Origin: Pelargonium cotyledonis
Taxonomy: Eukaryota; Streptophyta; Magnoliopsida; Geraniales; Geraniaceae
Length of the DNA stretch: 31,458 nt
Assembly (NCBI GenBank): GCA_036897625.1
Contig: JAYMTA010000323.1
Location: 1 to 31,458, forward strand
Reading direction: 5' to 3'
Part shown: positions 1-11,044 of the stretch, piece after piece
Numbering within the stretch: position 1 is the first letter of the stretch
Layout of the letters: every line of letters begins with the position of its first letter
Program-made: the position numbers and the translations under genes
Notes under the pieces: model-generated
Told to the model about the DNA's origin: nothing
Seen by the model: only the letters and a program-made list of their open reading frames with translations
Database searches by the model: none

Positions 1-900
1 GCCCCGACACCGGAAGCCGCCTGAAGACGGCGAGCCTCCGACCACCGACGACGACGGCACCTGCAACGCCGACGGCCACACACGATTGGACGCTTCTCCA
101 GCGTTGTCTGCTTCTCCGGCTGGGCTCCAGATCTGTTGGCCGAGCTTTTATGTATTTGTAGGTTCATGATTCAGTCTTTTTGGTAACAAATTACTGCTTT
201 GTTTATGGGATTGATTCAGACGGAGCATTACCAGGTGACATTTTGGGAGTCACTTTCAATTTTTTAATTCACTGGATGGGAAAGAAAATTAAGCATTACT
301 GGATGATGCATAATTTGGTGAAGAGCTGGAACTTCATTCCCACTCCTAGTACTCTGTCCTAGAATTTTGACTGATGGAAAGTTTGAATTTCAAAATATGA
401 ATTTTGACTGATCGATGGAAAGTTTGAATTTGGTAAAGAGCTGGACTTGCGGCTATAATATGAGATTTCTCTCTTCTTCTCTCTGTTTTGTTCTCCATCT
501 GAAACTGCTTTGCCCCTTCTTTACATAGTTTGCTTTATTCATTCCATTTCCTGACTTGTCTGATATGGTGTTGTGATTTTTTTTTTCCAGATCTGGTTTC
601 TTTTGGTTTGATTTAATTTTAATTTAATAGTATTGATTTGGATGATTTTCGCAGATGCCGGCGATGTTTTGCAGATTTCGGCGACCGGGAAATTCATATG
701 TCCGCCGGAATCTTCAATAATTCAAGAATAAGAAGAAGAAGGGTAGTTTGGGTATTAATTTTTTTTATAAAACATGTGCTGTGCACGTGTTATGTTCTGT
801 AACATTTTCCATCCATTTTAACGATACGGTAGTTTTGGTGGGTTTTAAGCTTAAGTTCATAACAGAGGTGAGTTCTTTGCAAATTGTGAAAATCTAGGGG
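1..900. other. Intergenic left edge with two GC-rich patches
   Basis: No gene could be supported. Bases 1-140 are strikingly GC-rich with many CCG/CGACGA runs, then composition drops to AT-rich DNA; a second GC-rich patch lies near 655-715. Both strands are open across 1-140 for about 45-58 codons, but with no convincing start and no recognisable product. It could be the edge of an exon or of a transposon continuing outside the window. The 740-920 stretch reads like generic decayed plant repeat. Confidence 0.3.
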
Positions 901-1109
901 AGTTATTTGCAATTTACCCTTGTCACTGCTTTCCTATGGCCCTTTGTTACTCACTTGTGGAGCAAACCGTTCAGTCTCGGGAAATCGAGCTCACCTACCA
1001 TTCTGTCCTTTTTCCTTTTATCTTTAAGGAACAAGAACAACCATTCCAACTCGTAACTGAGACGTCAAGTTCTAATATTTTTGAATTTCACCACCGCCCC
1101 TCTTACCAA

Positions 1110-1548
1110 GTAAGGACCTCCTCTCACAAGATTTCAATCATGTGGTAGGGTTTCTTTAATTGGTAAAGTTCTGTACCCTTTTGTCTTATTCTGGAGAATT
1201 ATACTGACGAAACGATACACATTCTGTATGAAGTTATTGAATTTTGGTTTGATGATTGTTCATGTTTTTGAAGTTAGTTTTCTTTCTTTCCTTTTTTTTT
1301 TTTTTTTTTGCCATAGAATAGTTTGTTGATTGATTTTACTAGTAGACTTGACTCTATTTTGTTTTGATTTGGCAGCATTCATGATTGAGTCCACACCTTG
1401 AACTTGATTTTTGAATTTTTGGAGTTTGCCCTACTTGGGTCAATTTGAAATTCTCAATTTGGGTTTGGCTGAGCTCTGAATGCATTTAGGGAACATTACA
1501 AGACCCTTTTGCCATGGTAATGAGTAAGCTATTATATAACAATCTCAG
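1110..1548 (+). other. Candidate leader intron of the TPR-like gene
   Basis: A good donor (CCAA, then GTAAGG at 1110) and an acceptor (AACAATCTCAG ending at 1548) bracket a T-rich 439-bp stretch that includes a long T run near 1290-1310. The acceptor lies 12 bases before the ATG at 1561, so this would be a 5' leader intron. A weaker alternative acceptor (TTTGGCAG) lies near 1375. Without transcript data it is only a prediction. Confidence 0.4.
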
Positions 1549-1560
1549 ATAGGTAGTGAG

Positions 1561-1950
1561 ATGGGTTCTTGTGAAGGACATGGGCGCTGGAGTGTGTTTG
1601 ATGGCGTGAAGATGTTCCCCTCTACGCCTGAGGCTATGATGTCTGAGATTGACACAGCTATTGCTAATCTTGAGTATGCACGCGCCACCACTCTCCTGGA
1701 CCCTCCATCTTCTTCAGTGGCTAAGAATAAGAGATCTGATGATGGTGTGAGTCCGAAATATGATGCAAAATTGGCAGATGAGGCTTATAAGGCGGGGTGT
1801 GTGGCATTGGCTGCGGGCAAGCTTGATGACGCTCTTCATTCCTTGAACTTATCTCTGTCCAAATGCCCACCTGATAAGACATCCGCAGTTGCCAAGCTTC
1901 AGTCACTCATTTCCCTCACGTCTCAACAACTTCAAAAATCTACCAATTGA
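1561..1950 (+). CDS. Small TPR-like plant protein, function unknown
   Basis: A single open frame of 129 residues. The N-terminal part (residues 9-46) has the RWSVFDGVKMFP and MMSEIDTAIANLEYARAT blocks and looks helical. A low-complexity Ser/Lys linker follows (about 50-68). Residues 72-105 carry the spacing of one tetratricopeptide repeat: Ala/Tyr, Gly-Cys, Ala-x-Gly-Lys, then Asp-Ala-Leu and a Pro near the end. A further helix closes the protein. No signal peptide or membrane segment is visible, so a soluble protein is likely. A single TPR-like unit usually mediates protein contact; no partner can be named. The start at 1561 gives a natural N-terminus, but if the candidate upstream intron is removed the frame stays open back to an ATG at 936 (see findings). 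I believe it is a real gene because its composition is clearly coding-like, but I cannot name it. Confidence 0.75.
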   Translation: MGSCEGHGRWSVFDGVKMFPSTPEAMMSEIDTAIANLEYARATTLLDPPSSSVAKNKRSDDGVSPKYDAKLADEAYKAGCVALAAGKLDDALHSLNLSLSKCPPDKTSAVAKLQSLISLTSQQLQKSTN

Positions 1951-4257
1951 ATTAATTGGTACCTTTCCTGATCTTAAATTATTCTCTTCCATGTTAGTTT
2001 GATTGAAAGACTGCTTATTGCTATATAACATGTTACTCGAAATTATTATGATTCATTTACGCTCGATATTGCTCACTTCTTGATGACTGTTTTTTTATTT
2101 AATTATTTTTTTTACTTTATCTATGTCATGGTGGCAATTATTCGTATGAAACATTATCTCTGTTGGCCACTGCATAGATGATGTTTTGGATTGTTCAAGC
2201 AAGGTTTGCCAATGCACGTAACAGGAATCTACCTTTGCTAGAAATACAGTCATCGATTTTGATATACAAAGCCATTCAATGACTTGTTCACTCTGTACTA
2301 AGAACTAAGGTCCTGTGTAAATCAGAATAGTTATTGATCTTACTCAGTTTCAGCAGCTTAGCAGGTACATAAAGGTGTCGTTATCAATAAAAAACTACAT
2401 TAAAGTAAACAAAAATTGTAATTTAAACGCTACCTAAAAGTATTCTGAGACCAGTTATGCTTTTAAAATTTGCATTGATAGCTTGTTAGCAATAAAAAAG
2501 TACAGGAAAGAAGCTTTAATTTTGTCTGTACAAAAACGCTATTAATATTATACTTCAGTGCCAAGTCTTATGAAAATTTGGGTCATTTCTTGTTTATCTA
2601 GCTGAACTACTTGGCAATTTTGTGAATATTTCAAGTGTTCAGTTCAGGGGATAGCTTTAGTATGCTCGTCTGTTTCTAGATTACTTTACCTTGGTATAAA
2701 GCTTCATCTACTAGATCTATGGTGGTAGATGGTGCCCCGGAAAATCAATACTGTCATGAGTCAAAGTTGTAGGATCTTCTCATTAGCAATGTGTTAGGTT
2801 TGATTCTACAACTGATCCTGAAGAGCTGCAGTCTTCCAATGAAAAGTTCAATAACAAATACTTCTGGTTTGAGCTGAGTTATTTCACCCCATGGGCAAAG
2901 GTGATCTCACCGTAATCCCCCAGAATTCTCAGTTAAGTGTTAAGGATCCAATAAGGCTGGAATGTACTGTTGTTCTGAAACCGTTTCCTTTTGAATTAAT
3001 AAGTTTAAGACCAAATCCTTAAAGACACTAAATTGAATGCTTAGCTAATTTCCTACTTTCCTCTATTATATCCTATAGCATTCCTGTAATGCTACTACTA
3101 GTAGTGCCATTTTCTGAAGAGCAGGGTGGATGTGAAGGGTCTAGTATATTTATATTTCACTGATCATTTGGTGAGTGACGAGCTATAAACCAGTTCTGTC
3201 ATTCTCATGGTATTTATTTACATGATCGGGTTGCTTGGGTTTTCTTCCATGGTTGTTTGAAGGAGGCGCCTGATTAGCTTTCTAGTTTATCTACACTTGG
3301 ACCCTCTAGATCCATGGGTCTTCAACTTGTCGAGTAGTTGATCCATTCACTGTTATTCCAAGGGTGATTCCTCAAGAATCATTTCATGGAAGTTGTTGCA
3401 CCTGGGTTAATAGCAATCATTTTGGAGAGGGAATGCCCTTGGCATGTGCCTGTAATCTAAAATGTTCAGGGGATTTGGATACTGGGGTTTATACTTTACA
3501 TGCACAGGTGGATGATAGTACCAGTCCATCTTGAAGTGAAATGTGCTTGAGGCATGCTCTGTCCAAAAAATATGCTCAGCACTTTTCATATTCAGCTTGA
3601 GGTCCGAAACTATAGCTTACTAGTCTCTTTGTGTAATATGTCTTTAATTGGGCCACAACTTGATGCACTTAATAGTAGCTTGGGATGAAGGGTTGCTTCC
3701 TATTGTGTGATTTTGAAGCTCATGATGTGCCATTTTAAATCCAGTATGGTGTAATTGCGAATTGTCGAGGATAGTGAATTCTCCATAGTCAGTAAGAATC
3801 ATAGCCTCTACCTACTGAACACTTCTTGGGGACTATGGAGCACCGAATGGCCAATCCTATCGATTTGTTAAAGACATGAGAATCCTATATTATGCTTTTA
3901 AATTATAAAAAAAATATTAGGATTGGCTAAGGAGATGTAAATCTCGTGTCTGTGTCCCTCTTTTATTTAAATGTATATTCTTATATATAGGTGATAATTG
4001 TTTTAACTAACTAGATCTTCCATTCAGCAACCGCAACTGTATATCCACCCTGGTTTGCAATTTTCTCTTGCCATAACTCCAGATCTACATCTCTCTCTCT
4101 TTGTTCCTCCTTTTAAGCAACAACTCTCTTCTTTCTTTCTAGCAACCTGTTAGTTTAGTTCATATTTTACTTTCTAGTTTTTACCCTTCTTGAATGTCTA
4201 ATTTAGGGATTACACAACACCTAATTTGATTTTGTTTTGCATTTTTTCCTGTACTTA
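1951..4257. other. Gene-free stretch after the TPR-like gene
   Basis: The first roughly 100 bases after the stop are probably 3' UTR. The remainder has stops in all frames, no recognised transposon protein and no obvious repeat. A small AT-rich repeat-like segment is present near 3840-3960. Nothing else can be supported. Confidence 0.5.
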
Positions 4258-4692
4258 TGTTTTAAATTTTAATATTGGGCTACATGTAATGACTTGTTCT
4301 TCCATTACTAAATGTTAACTTTAGTAGTAGTGTTTGATTTTACCGTTATATGTTAATTATTTATTTTATATTTATCCGATGTTGGACATTTTATTACCCA
4401 CTTCAACACATCCCCTCACGTACGAGTCTCACTTTTATTTTATCGGCAAGCTCAACAAGTGCTCAATCAGAGGTCTTTTATATCTACATTACCCCTCACA
4501 TTTAAATAATATTCTTATACACGTGGACCGCTACATGCATGTCCATCTGCAGTAGGTTAGAAACCTAGAGGGAGGCAATATAAACAAGCCACCTTTAGGT
4601 CAAGGTTAGGAACCTGTTGTGATACCATGTAAAGAACCACTTCAACTAAAAATTTAAATTGGTAGTTGAAGACCCAATTTAATATTTAAACA
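4258..4692 (-). mobile_element. Truncated composite short LTR element (TRIM-like)
   Basis: An LTR-like block (4258-4408, TG start and CAACA end) is followed by a reversed polypurine tract (CATCCCCTCACG), about 210 bp of internal sequence, and a reversed tRNA-Met primer-site remnant (TGATACCA ending at 4627). This abuts a different, shorter LTR (4628-4692, TGTAAAGAACC...AAACA). The element therefore reads on the minus strand. The same order of a long LTR, internal DNA, primer site and short LTR recurs at 25204-25655, with clear similarity in the LTRs and in the internal CACGTG-rich stretch. It has no coding capacity. The two LTR types differ, so it is not a simple element; see the composite at 25204. 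Confidence 0.55.
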
Positions 4693-4869
4693 CGCTCCTG
4701 TGGTCCACGCACAAGTTCACTTCTTGCCTTGTGCTGAAATTTAATATGAGTGGTGGCATGACTCGAACTCCTGACATTTAGGTCACCAAGGTGATATTCC
4801 CAACATAACTCCACCTATCCACGTGAGGCCCGAGTCCATCTCTCATATCTAACCTACACGTGAGGGGAG

Positions 4870-4985
4870 TGTTAAGGAATCTCACATTGAAAGAATGCAA
4901 ACTCAGTCACCACTAGAAATACTAGTTGGGCCCTCCACGGCTCCACCTATTGGTTTAAACTCTTGGCTTGAAGTATAGTTTAACA
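4870..4985 (+). mobile_element. Solo LTR-like block of a short element
   Basis: Preceded by a purine run (GTGAGGGGAG) that resembles a polypurine tract, the block starts TGTTAAGG and ends TTTAACA, the usual TG...CA LTR ends with short inverted termini. It is about 116 bp and in the opposite orientation to the element just to its left. No target duplication was identified, and I see no second copy, so this is a tentative call. Confidence 0.35.
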
Positions 4986-6460
4986 ATATGCATCAAGGAT
5001 CCGTGTTTTATATTTTATTATATACATGAAATAGTAATATGTGATATAAAACAAATAGTAGTATGTATATGAATAATTATCTATTGAAAGCAGATTTAAT
5101 TACTTTGAAATTAGCCACTATGCCAAAATATGGATTTAAATATGTAATATAGCTTCTTCATAATATTTGTATAATTAATTTCACATTGCTGGTTACAAAG
5201 ACATGTCCCTTTTTTCCTTACAATTTATAGAAATCAAAAGTTAAATGCTGTTACAAGAACTTTGGCTAGACATGTTTAGGCTGGGTCACTACTTATAGCT
5301 GCATAAAGGTGTCAAATGTATGAGTTGCTTATTGTTGTTTAGTATTCAAATTCATGGCTGTCTCACAACATGCATAATACTGAGACAAAACTCACTATTG
5401 AGGCAAGCTTAATGAAGATTAACCTGTGTTAGCTAGTCAGTAGCTTGGTCTCCACTAATTGTAGTACAACTACTCCTTTCTATCGTGAGATGGTTATTCT
5501 TGGGATTAAATTTGTCAAAACATTTGTGCTACCCTTGTTACATCAAGGCTGGATTGCCTAAATTTCTCTGCTCTTGGGTACATATCTTCCCAACTCCCAC
5601 TCTGTTGCTCATGATAGGTTTTGAAGATATTTTAACACTGCTAAAAACTTGCTTGCAGTATTAGAAAAGAGGGAACTTGGTTTCTTGCAATTTGGAAATG
5701 TTTGGGTCATTACAGTCATCAGCTTACCTATAAAAAATTGTGAACTGGACAACATGGATGTGATGTTGATTGTGAAATAACGTACATGTCCTCTCTCTGC
5801 TGCTGGGACGAAGATTTTTCTCATGCAAGTAGCTAGTTGATTGTGGTGAGTTTCAGACCTTTCAGAGCACAACCTGATCAGATTGTGCATGAACCACGAT
5901 ATTCCGAGTAAATAATAAAAGAACTCCCTTTTGACCACCTTTACTTTCTTTAATTTAAAAATGCACTTCTTATAATCTTTATCTTTTTGACTAAATGCTT
6001 ATTTTTATCAGTCATGGAATAAAATGTATATAAATCATCAATCAAATGTTTTTCTTTGGCTTCAGAGTTATAACTAGCATCTAGCAGATTGTGCTAGCCT
6101 TAATTCATTCACATTCATTCATTTTGTTGCTCAATTATTTGATTTTCTTTATGCCTCTCAGCATAATACTCCTGTACCCAAAAAAAAGAAGTGCCAAAAA
6201 GTATTATAATATACTAATAGTAGATTCGATATAAAAGACATCAGTTTTGATGACTGATATCTACGTTCATCACTGCAATGCGATATTTTAGTGAACCAGT
6301 CATGTAGAATAATGAAGTGATAGTAGAAGAAATATATTTTCAAAGGTGAAGAAAAATGCAAAGGAAGACCCCAAATTATTGGTCATGGAATACCCACCTA
6401 AGCCAGGTGTCAACTAGAAAAAGCATAGAACCATAACTTGTGTGCTCTGCTTATGTTTTA
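4986..6460. other. Gene-free AT-rich stretch
   Basis: No supported gene. A 109-codon minus-strand frame at 5609-5938 resembles no known protein and its composition is like the surrounding DNA. No repeat or RNA gene was recognised. Confidence 0.5.
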
Positions 6461-6464
6461 ATAG

Positions 6465-6470
6465 CACGTG
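6465..6470 (+). promoter_or_regulatory. G-box (CACGTG) upstream of the 86-aa gene
   Basis: A perfect palindromic CACGTG lies about 85 bp upstream of the TATA box at 6551. G-boxes of this kind bind bZIP and bHLH factors and are frequent in light- and abscisic-acid-responsive promoters. The spacing is suitable; occupancy is inference. Confidence 0.45.
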
Positions 6471-6550
6471 ATTTGATCTGTGCCATACGATTGATTTTAT
6501 TGGAACGTAACCTTTGGTTTCTCATTGGTATCGTACAGAGCACCTTCTGC

Positions 6551-6556
6551 TATAAA
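6551..6556 (+). promoter_or_regulatory. TATA box of the 86-aa gene
   Basis: TATAAA in the context CTGCTATAAATTC lies 92 bp before the ATG at 6643. Transcription would start about 30 bp downstream, near 6582, giving a leader of roughly 60 bases. Confidence 0.55.
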
Positions 6557-6642
6557 TTCAAGTGAGCATCACTGTGCTAGACAGCAAAAAAGAGTGCAGC
6601 TCAACTTCCTTTTTGTTTAGTGGTCTTCAGTAGGAAGAAACC

Positions 6643-6903
6643 ATGGGAGGTAGCCACATGCAGAAGAAATCTCCTAACAATTTCTCTATATTTAGCTTCT
6701 TCAAATCTAGGAGGCCAATTAGAGGTGATTCTCCATGGGAAGATGTGGTAAGTGTGCGAAAGGTATGGCCTAGTGATGAAAACAAAGCTTGGTATGTGGC
6801 TGAGCCTGGTATTGATAGGAAAGCCTCTGCTTTCATTGCCAAGTTCCATAAAAGTTGTGTGCCTGATTCTGCATGTCAGATTTATGAGGCTGCAAATGCA
6901 TGA
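6643..6903 (+). CDS. Small conserved-looking plant protein, function unknown
   Basis: An 86-residue frame beginning MGGS. A Phe-rich hydrophobic patch (FSIFSFF, residues 14-20) is followed by a basic cluster (KSRR), then an Asp/Glu-containing stretch with VRKVWPSDE (38-46) and AEPGIDRKASAFIAKF (53-68). This layout matches, from memory, a family of small plant proteins of unknown function that share the KVWPSDE and FIAKF blocks. There is no signal peptide or catalytic motif. A leading Met-Gly could be a myristoylation context, but this is not certain. The gene has its own TATA box and G-box. A GTAAGT occurs inside the frame near 6748, but the conserved-looking sequence reads through it, so I favour no intron. 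Overlapping frames on both strands are shadows. Confidence 0.7.
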   Translation: MGGSHMQKKSPNNFSIFSFFKSRRPIRGDSPWEDVVSVRKVWPSDENKAWYVAEPGIDRKASAFIAKFHKSCVPDSACQIYEAANA

Positions 6904-9900
6904 TATTCTGCATTTGCCATGTCTTCCTTTGCAATGTATTTTCAGACTGATGTTTCTGTTTTGCGAATCGTAATAACAAATTATAGAAGTTTTGTTTATC
7001 TTAAATCTTTGAATTTCCACCTTTAATTTATTTAAATTTTCTCACTTTTGTGGTTTGGATGGTGTTATAGTTGTGGAGGATCGTAGAAGGGCTTTTATCC
7101 GAAACTATGGGTTTGCTGTTATCATTAGCTAGAATTAAAAGATCAAGCATGATGAAGGTGTAAGTTTTGTGAACACTGTACTTAATTCTGAAAGAAAATT
7201 ATTGTATACCTTTATAAGGAGCGCAATGGAAATTCTAGTTTTAATGGTTTTAACTTTTAAGAACTTACATGGTGGGCTATAAGCTAATGGTCCGGCAACA
7301 TAATTTACGAAAGTTTTGCTGTTTCATTGATGGAAGCAGCATCCTGGACCAGGAATTTGGAAGTGCCTTCAAATTGAAATCTTCAACAAATTGGTGATGC
7401 CATTTGGTTTTAGTTCTGTCATCTATGATATAGCAGTTAGATTCTGTTAGCTGTGAAATCCAAGTTCCTTTCTTGCAGCAAAGATACTAGTATTTTTTCC
7501 CTCTTTAAGTCCATGTGGAGCAGTAAGTTACTGGGTGTAGAGTGATCTTAATCTGCAATCTTACTGGGCTGTCCATGTGCAGAGGTGGAGGTTTCTTCTG
7601 CAACCATTTTTGCATTCCACTCATTTATGTTTGTAACCTCTTACTTTCATGTTTGAATCTCTACCTACTCCCTCTTTCTCTCTCTTCAAATTTTCTGTCC
7701 TATTTTATAGTAATTATTTTACTTTCATCCTGCTATAATCCACACTCTAATGTTAGCTACTGTTACCACCCTAAAGGTGGGCAGAGAGTTTCAACTTAGC
7801 GGGATTTTATAAGTCTGAGATCAAGAAGGCGCTGAGCTTTTAAGCAGAGCTCTAGAGTGGTTGGAAGATCTGATTCGTCACATCCTTTAAGGGAAACTTA
7901 AAATGACATTTATGTTGAGGCACATTGTGAAAAGCTGCCCTGTTAACTGTTCATCGGAGATGTGAAACAATCTCAAAGCAATTGATGATGGTTATGTAAT
8001 CGAGACTCCATAAAATCTTTATTACCGATGAGTTCTGTCTTTTTATTGTGTAAATGAATCTTACTGCAGTTTTTCACAATATTAATTGTAATTCCATTTC
8101 TTGCACATCCTTATTTTGTAGTTGTAATAAAAGACATAATTGGAAAATTTGTTGGATGGATGTGTTGGATCACTCACTTAAATAATCTATGACTGATTAC
8201 GGAAATTTTAAGTTTTAACGTTCATCAACTAGCATTTTCTTTTGTTTTGGTAGAGAGAACTAGCCCATGATACAGCAATGTCATTGATGATTCTTGATTC
8301 ATATATAATTCTTTTTATCTTCCTTTGCCTTTTACTTTACTTTCAACTTTGTTCTGTGTCTGAATAGTTCCCTGTTTTAAATGTGTATTTCAGAGCAGAA
8401 TAAGTGTGATGACACATGTCAGTAATTCAGTAATCCAATCTTTTATTAATGATAAGTGGTCTCTTGTTTTCCTTCTGCTTTACTGTATGTAACAGCTACC
8501 ATCCAAATCACCAGAATTTTAGCTTTCTTTTTGTTCCTTTAAATGGTTCTATTATATGCATTATGGACAACTGATGATTCCAATACTTTAATATTCATTT
8601 TGTTTACTTCAATATGTAATGCTTTTTGCTTTTGTAACCTCTTAGTCTTTTTTTCTCTTTTCCATATCATTTATTTAATTTTCAGTGCTCAAATTCCGAG
8701 AATGTGTTTTTCGATCTTCTTAACTTTAAATATTTTTTTCTTATTTTGTTCCTTATCATATATATTGTTGTTTGGGCTACATTATTTATAAACTAGTTAT
8801 TTTCTTCTGCATAAGCATCAGAAAGGTTACCTTTAAACAGTGCCATAAAGAAATGAAATTCATGCATGAGAGGAGAAATATCTGGCTTTTCAGCTAAAGA
8901 ACTTCTTACAACCATTAACATAGACTGTATTCTCTATTCTCTAATTCATATAAGAATGATAATGATAATGCTAATGTTTGATAGTTTATGATTATATGAA
9001 GTTACGCTCAACTTATGCTTCTGCAGAATAACAAGGGTTCTATTCCGATTCTATTTATATATTTTTTATGTAGGCAGCATGTCATGTTTTGATGAGACTC
9101 CATTGAGGGTGACTGTTTTGGTCTAAAGAATTTCATATTGTGGGTATTTAGTTAAGTTTGCTATAGTTGATTCATTGATTGATCAAAGGTTTGGTTTAGT
9201 CATTAGTATCTTAACAACTTAATCCTAAGATGTAGTCGAGTCATTTCCTAATGAACCAACAACATCCTGTCTATGTTTGTACCCTCATTCAGTTTATAGT
9301 ATAGAACTGAACCCAAATATTGAATGAACGCCTAACACATATGTAAGTGTGTGTGTATCAAGCTGTATTTCTATTCATAACAATTTCGCATATTATCAGA
9401 TGTCCAATATTTGGACGTATCAGGTATTCAGCTGGCTTGGACTGACATACTTCCTTAAGTAACGATTTGAATTTAGTGTTCATAGTATTGTCTGGTTGCA
9501 ATAAACTGTATCATTTTCACTTCACAGTTTTCAGTGATCTATGGCACTTTACTAATTGAAGTTCTTATAATAATATAAAGGACCTGTAGTCAAGGTCTGA
9601 TTGAGGAACTGCAGGTAGCTATGGGCGATACAGTTCAATTGCCACATTTTTCTGCTACTTCAGAGGACTGTCTAACTGAAACTACAACTTGAATGTGGAA
9701 ATTCTTCATTGAAATTCAAGCAGAATAAAGCATTAAAACTTCACAGTAGCTGAGTGCAGTCAAGTGTCTCCTATTAATCTCAAATTGTGGGAATCCTCCT
9801 CTACACTGATTTGGTATTTTATTTATCATCCAAATTTATATCTGTATTGATGTATATTTTGCATGCCATTTCATTTTGTAGGGTATATATATATATGAAT

Positions 9901-10227
9901 AATTTACTCATAATAAATTTTAGTCAGAAGTATTTTTCAGTTGGATAAAATAGGTATTAACTATTAAGTATTAAGTGACTTGCTCATTGGAGCTAATTAC
10001 GTAACTTACTTCAAGATGCATGCACTACTTAATATCATTTTCAAATATTACTATATTCAGGAGTGAGACAAGTAAAGACTCACCTTTAATCGAGAGCATG
10101 AGTCACCATCTCTCAATTTTATGTGGATTATTTGATGATAAGATCTGCTAGTTTGTTTAGATCTTATCGTATCAACGGTACTCACATGGCATTCTCTGTA
10201 ACTAGTTATTGAAGCTGATATATTTTT
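6904..10227. other. Long gene-free stretch
   Basis: About 3.3 kb with no supported coding region. 6904-7030 is probably 3' UTR. 7540-7800 and 8540-8790 are T-rich and open only because of composition. Around 9585-9830 lies one copy of a diverged duplicated block, listed separately. No structured RNA was convincingly identified. Confidence 0.5.
9585..9830 (+). repeat. Diverged segmental duplication, copy 1
   Basis: Shares the ordered blocks TAGTCAAGGTC, CTGCAGGTAGCTAT, CAATT and GAATGTGGAAATTCTTCATT, then CAGTCAAG and a CTCCTCTA stretch, with 12260-12500 in the same orientation about 2.7 kb away. Gaps and substitutions show it is old. Confidence 0.55.
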
Positions 10228-10709
10228 GGTAGCATTTTGATTAGAAACTTGATGTGAATGAGAATAAAACCTATTCTCATTTCCATTCCCTATATTGTTA
10301 TTGCCATTTTCATTCTTAGGTAATATCATGTGAATGAGAATAAAACCCGTTCTCATTCCCTCCACTCTTATTGCCATTCTCATTCTTAGGTAATGCCATG
10401 CACACACGCGCATTATTTTGATAAATTAAACTCATTACTATGTTTCTCCCCAAAAGTGACATGAAATTAAAAAAATCATTCCAATTGGACATTCGAGTTA
10501 AAAGTGATGTATTTTTAAAGTGTATTTTATTGTATAATAAAGTGAAGAAATGAGAATAAGAATCCTATTCTATCCATTTAGACTGGAATCAACTTATTCA
10601 TAATCAGGGAAATGAGATTGACAATGGATATGAGGGGATTCTAATCCAAACACCATCAATGACATTCCCACTCCCACTCGTCATTTTCATTTCCAAACCA
10701 AAGGCTACC
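10228..10709. mobile_element. MITE-like non-autonomous DNA transposon
   Basis: The left end GGTAGCATTTTGATTAGAAA and the reverse complement of the right end GGTAGCCTTTGGTTTGGAAA match at about 15 of 20 positions, giving imperfect terminal inverted repeats around a 482-bp body. The body is full of GAATGAGAAT / ATTCTCATT motifs, the pattern of a common plant MITE type, and has no protein-coding frame of its own. It contains a 76-bp direct repeat (from 10253 and 10329). No clean target duplication could be identified, so the family assignment (possibly hAT-like) is open. Confidence 0.5.
10253..10398 (+). repeat. Two-copy 76-bp tandem repeat inside the MITE
   Basis: TGTGAATGAGAATAAAACC begins at 10253 and again at 10329. 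Both copies run through ATTGCCATT and CATTCTTAGGTAAT to CATG, with several substitutions and small gaps. Confidence 0.7.
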
Positions 10710-10902
10710 ATAAAATTGACTTGAAGAATGGGTACATGAACTTTTCAGCAAAGTTATATCCTCCACATGTATTCTACTTTTGATCTCCTTCCTGTTTAGC
10801 ACTGTATTTTCTGTTAAGTCTTGCATTACCTTTTTTTTTCTTTATAACTTCTTTCCATATAAGCTCCTCCAGTGCCACCTTGTTATTTTGTTTTTGTTTC
10901 AC

Positions 10903-11044
10903 CTAGTTAGATTCTGTCTTTCTTTTGCCATTGGAATATTTGCATCCCTACGTTGCTTGTCCAAACTTCTCTGTCTGCCTTTTCGTAATGGATTTTTTTT
11001 GTTCCTTATAAAGTTGCTACTGATAAAAGCAAGCTTCACAGCAT
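10903..11044 (-). pseudogene. Relic of a type I MADS-box gene
   Basis: On the minus strand, the residues VKLAFIS appear at about 11039-11019, encoded by a stretch matching the intact MADS gene at 14274 in 20 of 22 bases, including 14 identical bases (GTGAAGCTTGCTTT). An ATG lies 5 bases upstream of GTGAAG, whereas the intact gene has 21 bases there, so about 16 bases are missing and the ATG is out of frame and runs into TGA. Further downstream only scattered basic residues remain, and the rest of the MADS domain and the coiled coil are not recognisable. It has the same orientation as the three M-gamma loci to its right. The short length keeps confidence moderate. Confidence 0.45.

Noticed and set aside
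4750..4800. tRNA-like B box (GAGTTCGAGTCATGCC) on the minus strand
   Set aside because: No matching A box at the right distance. Similar text occurs near the primer site of short LTR elements.
5609..5938. 109-codon minus-strand frame
   Set aside because: No recognisable domain, AT-rich composition like the flanks, and no promoter-like context.
7978..8040. C/D snoRNA candidate (TGATGATGG near 7982)
   Set aside because: No proper D box or terminal stem could be found.
10057..10413. 118-codon minus-strand frame
   Set aside because: Most of it is the repeated GAATGAGAAT body of the MITE-like element.
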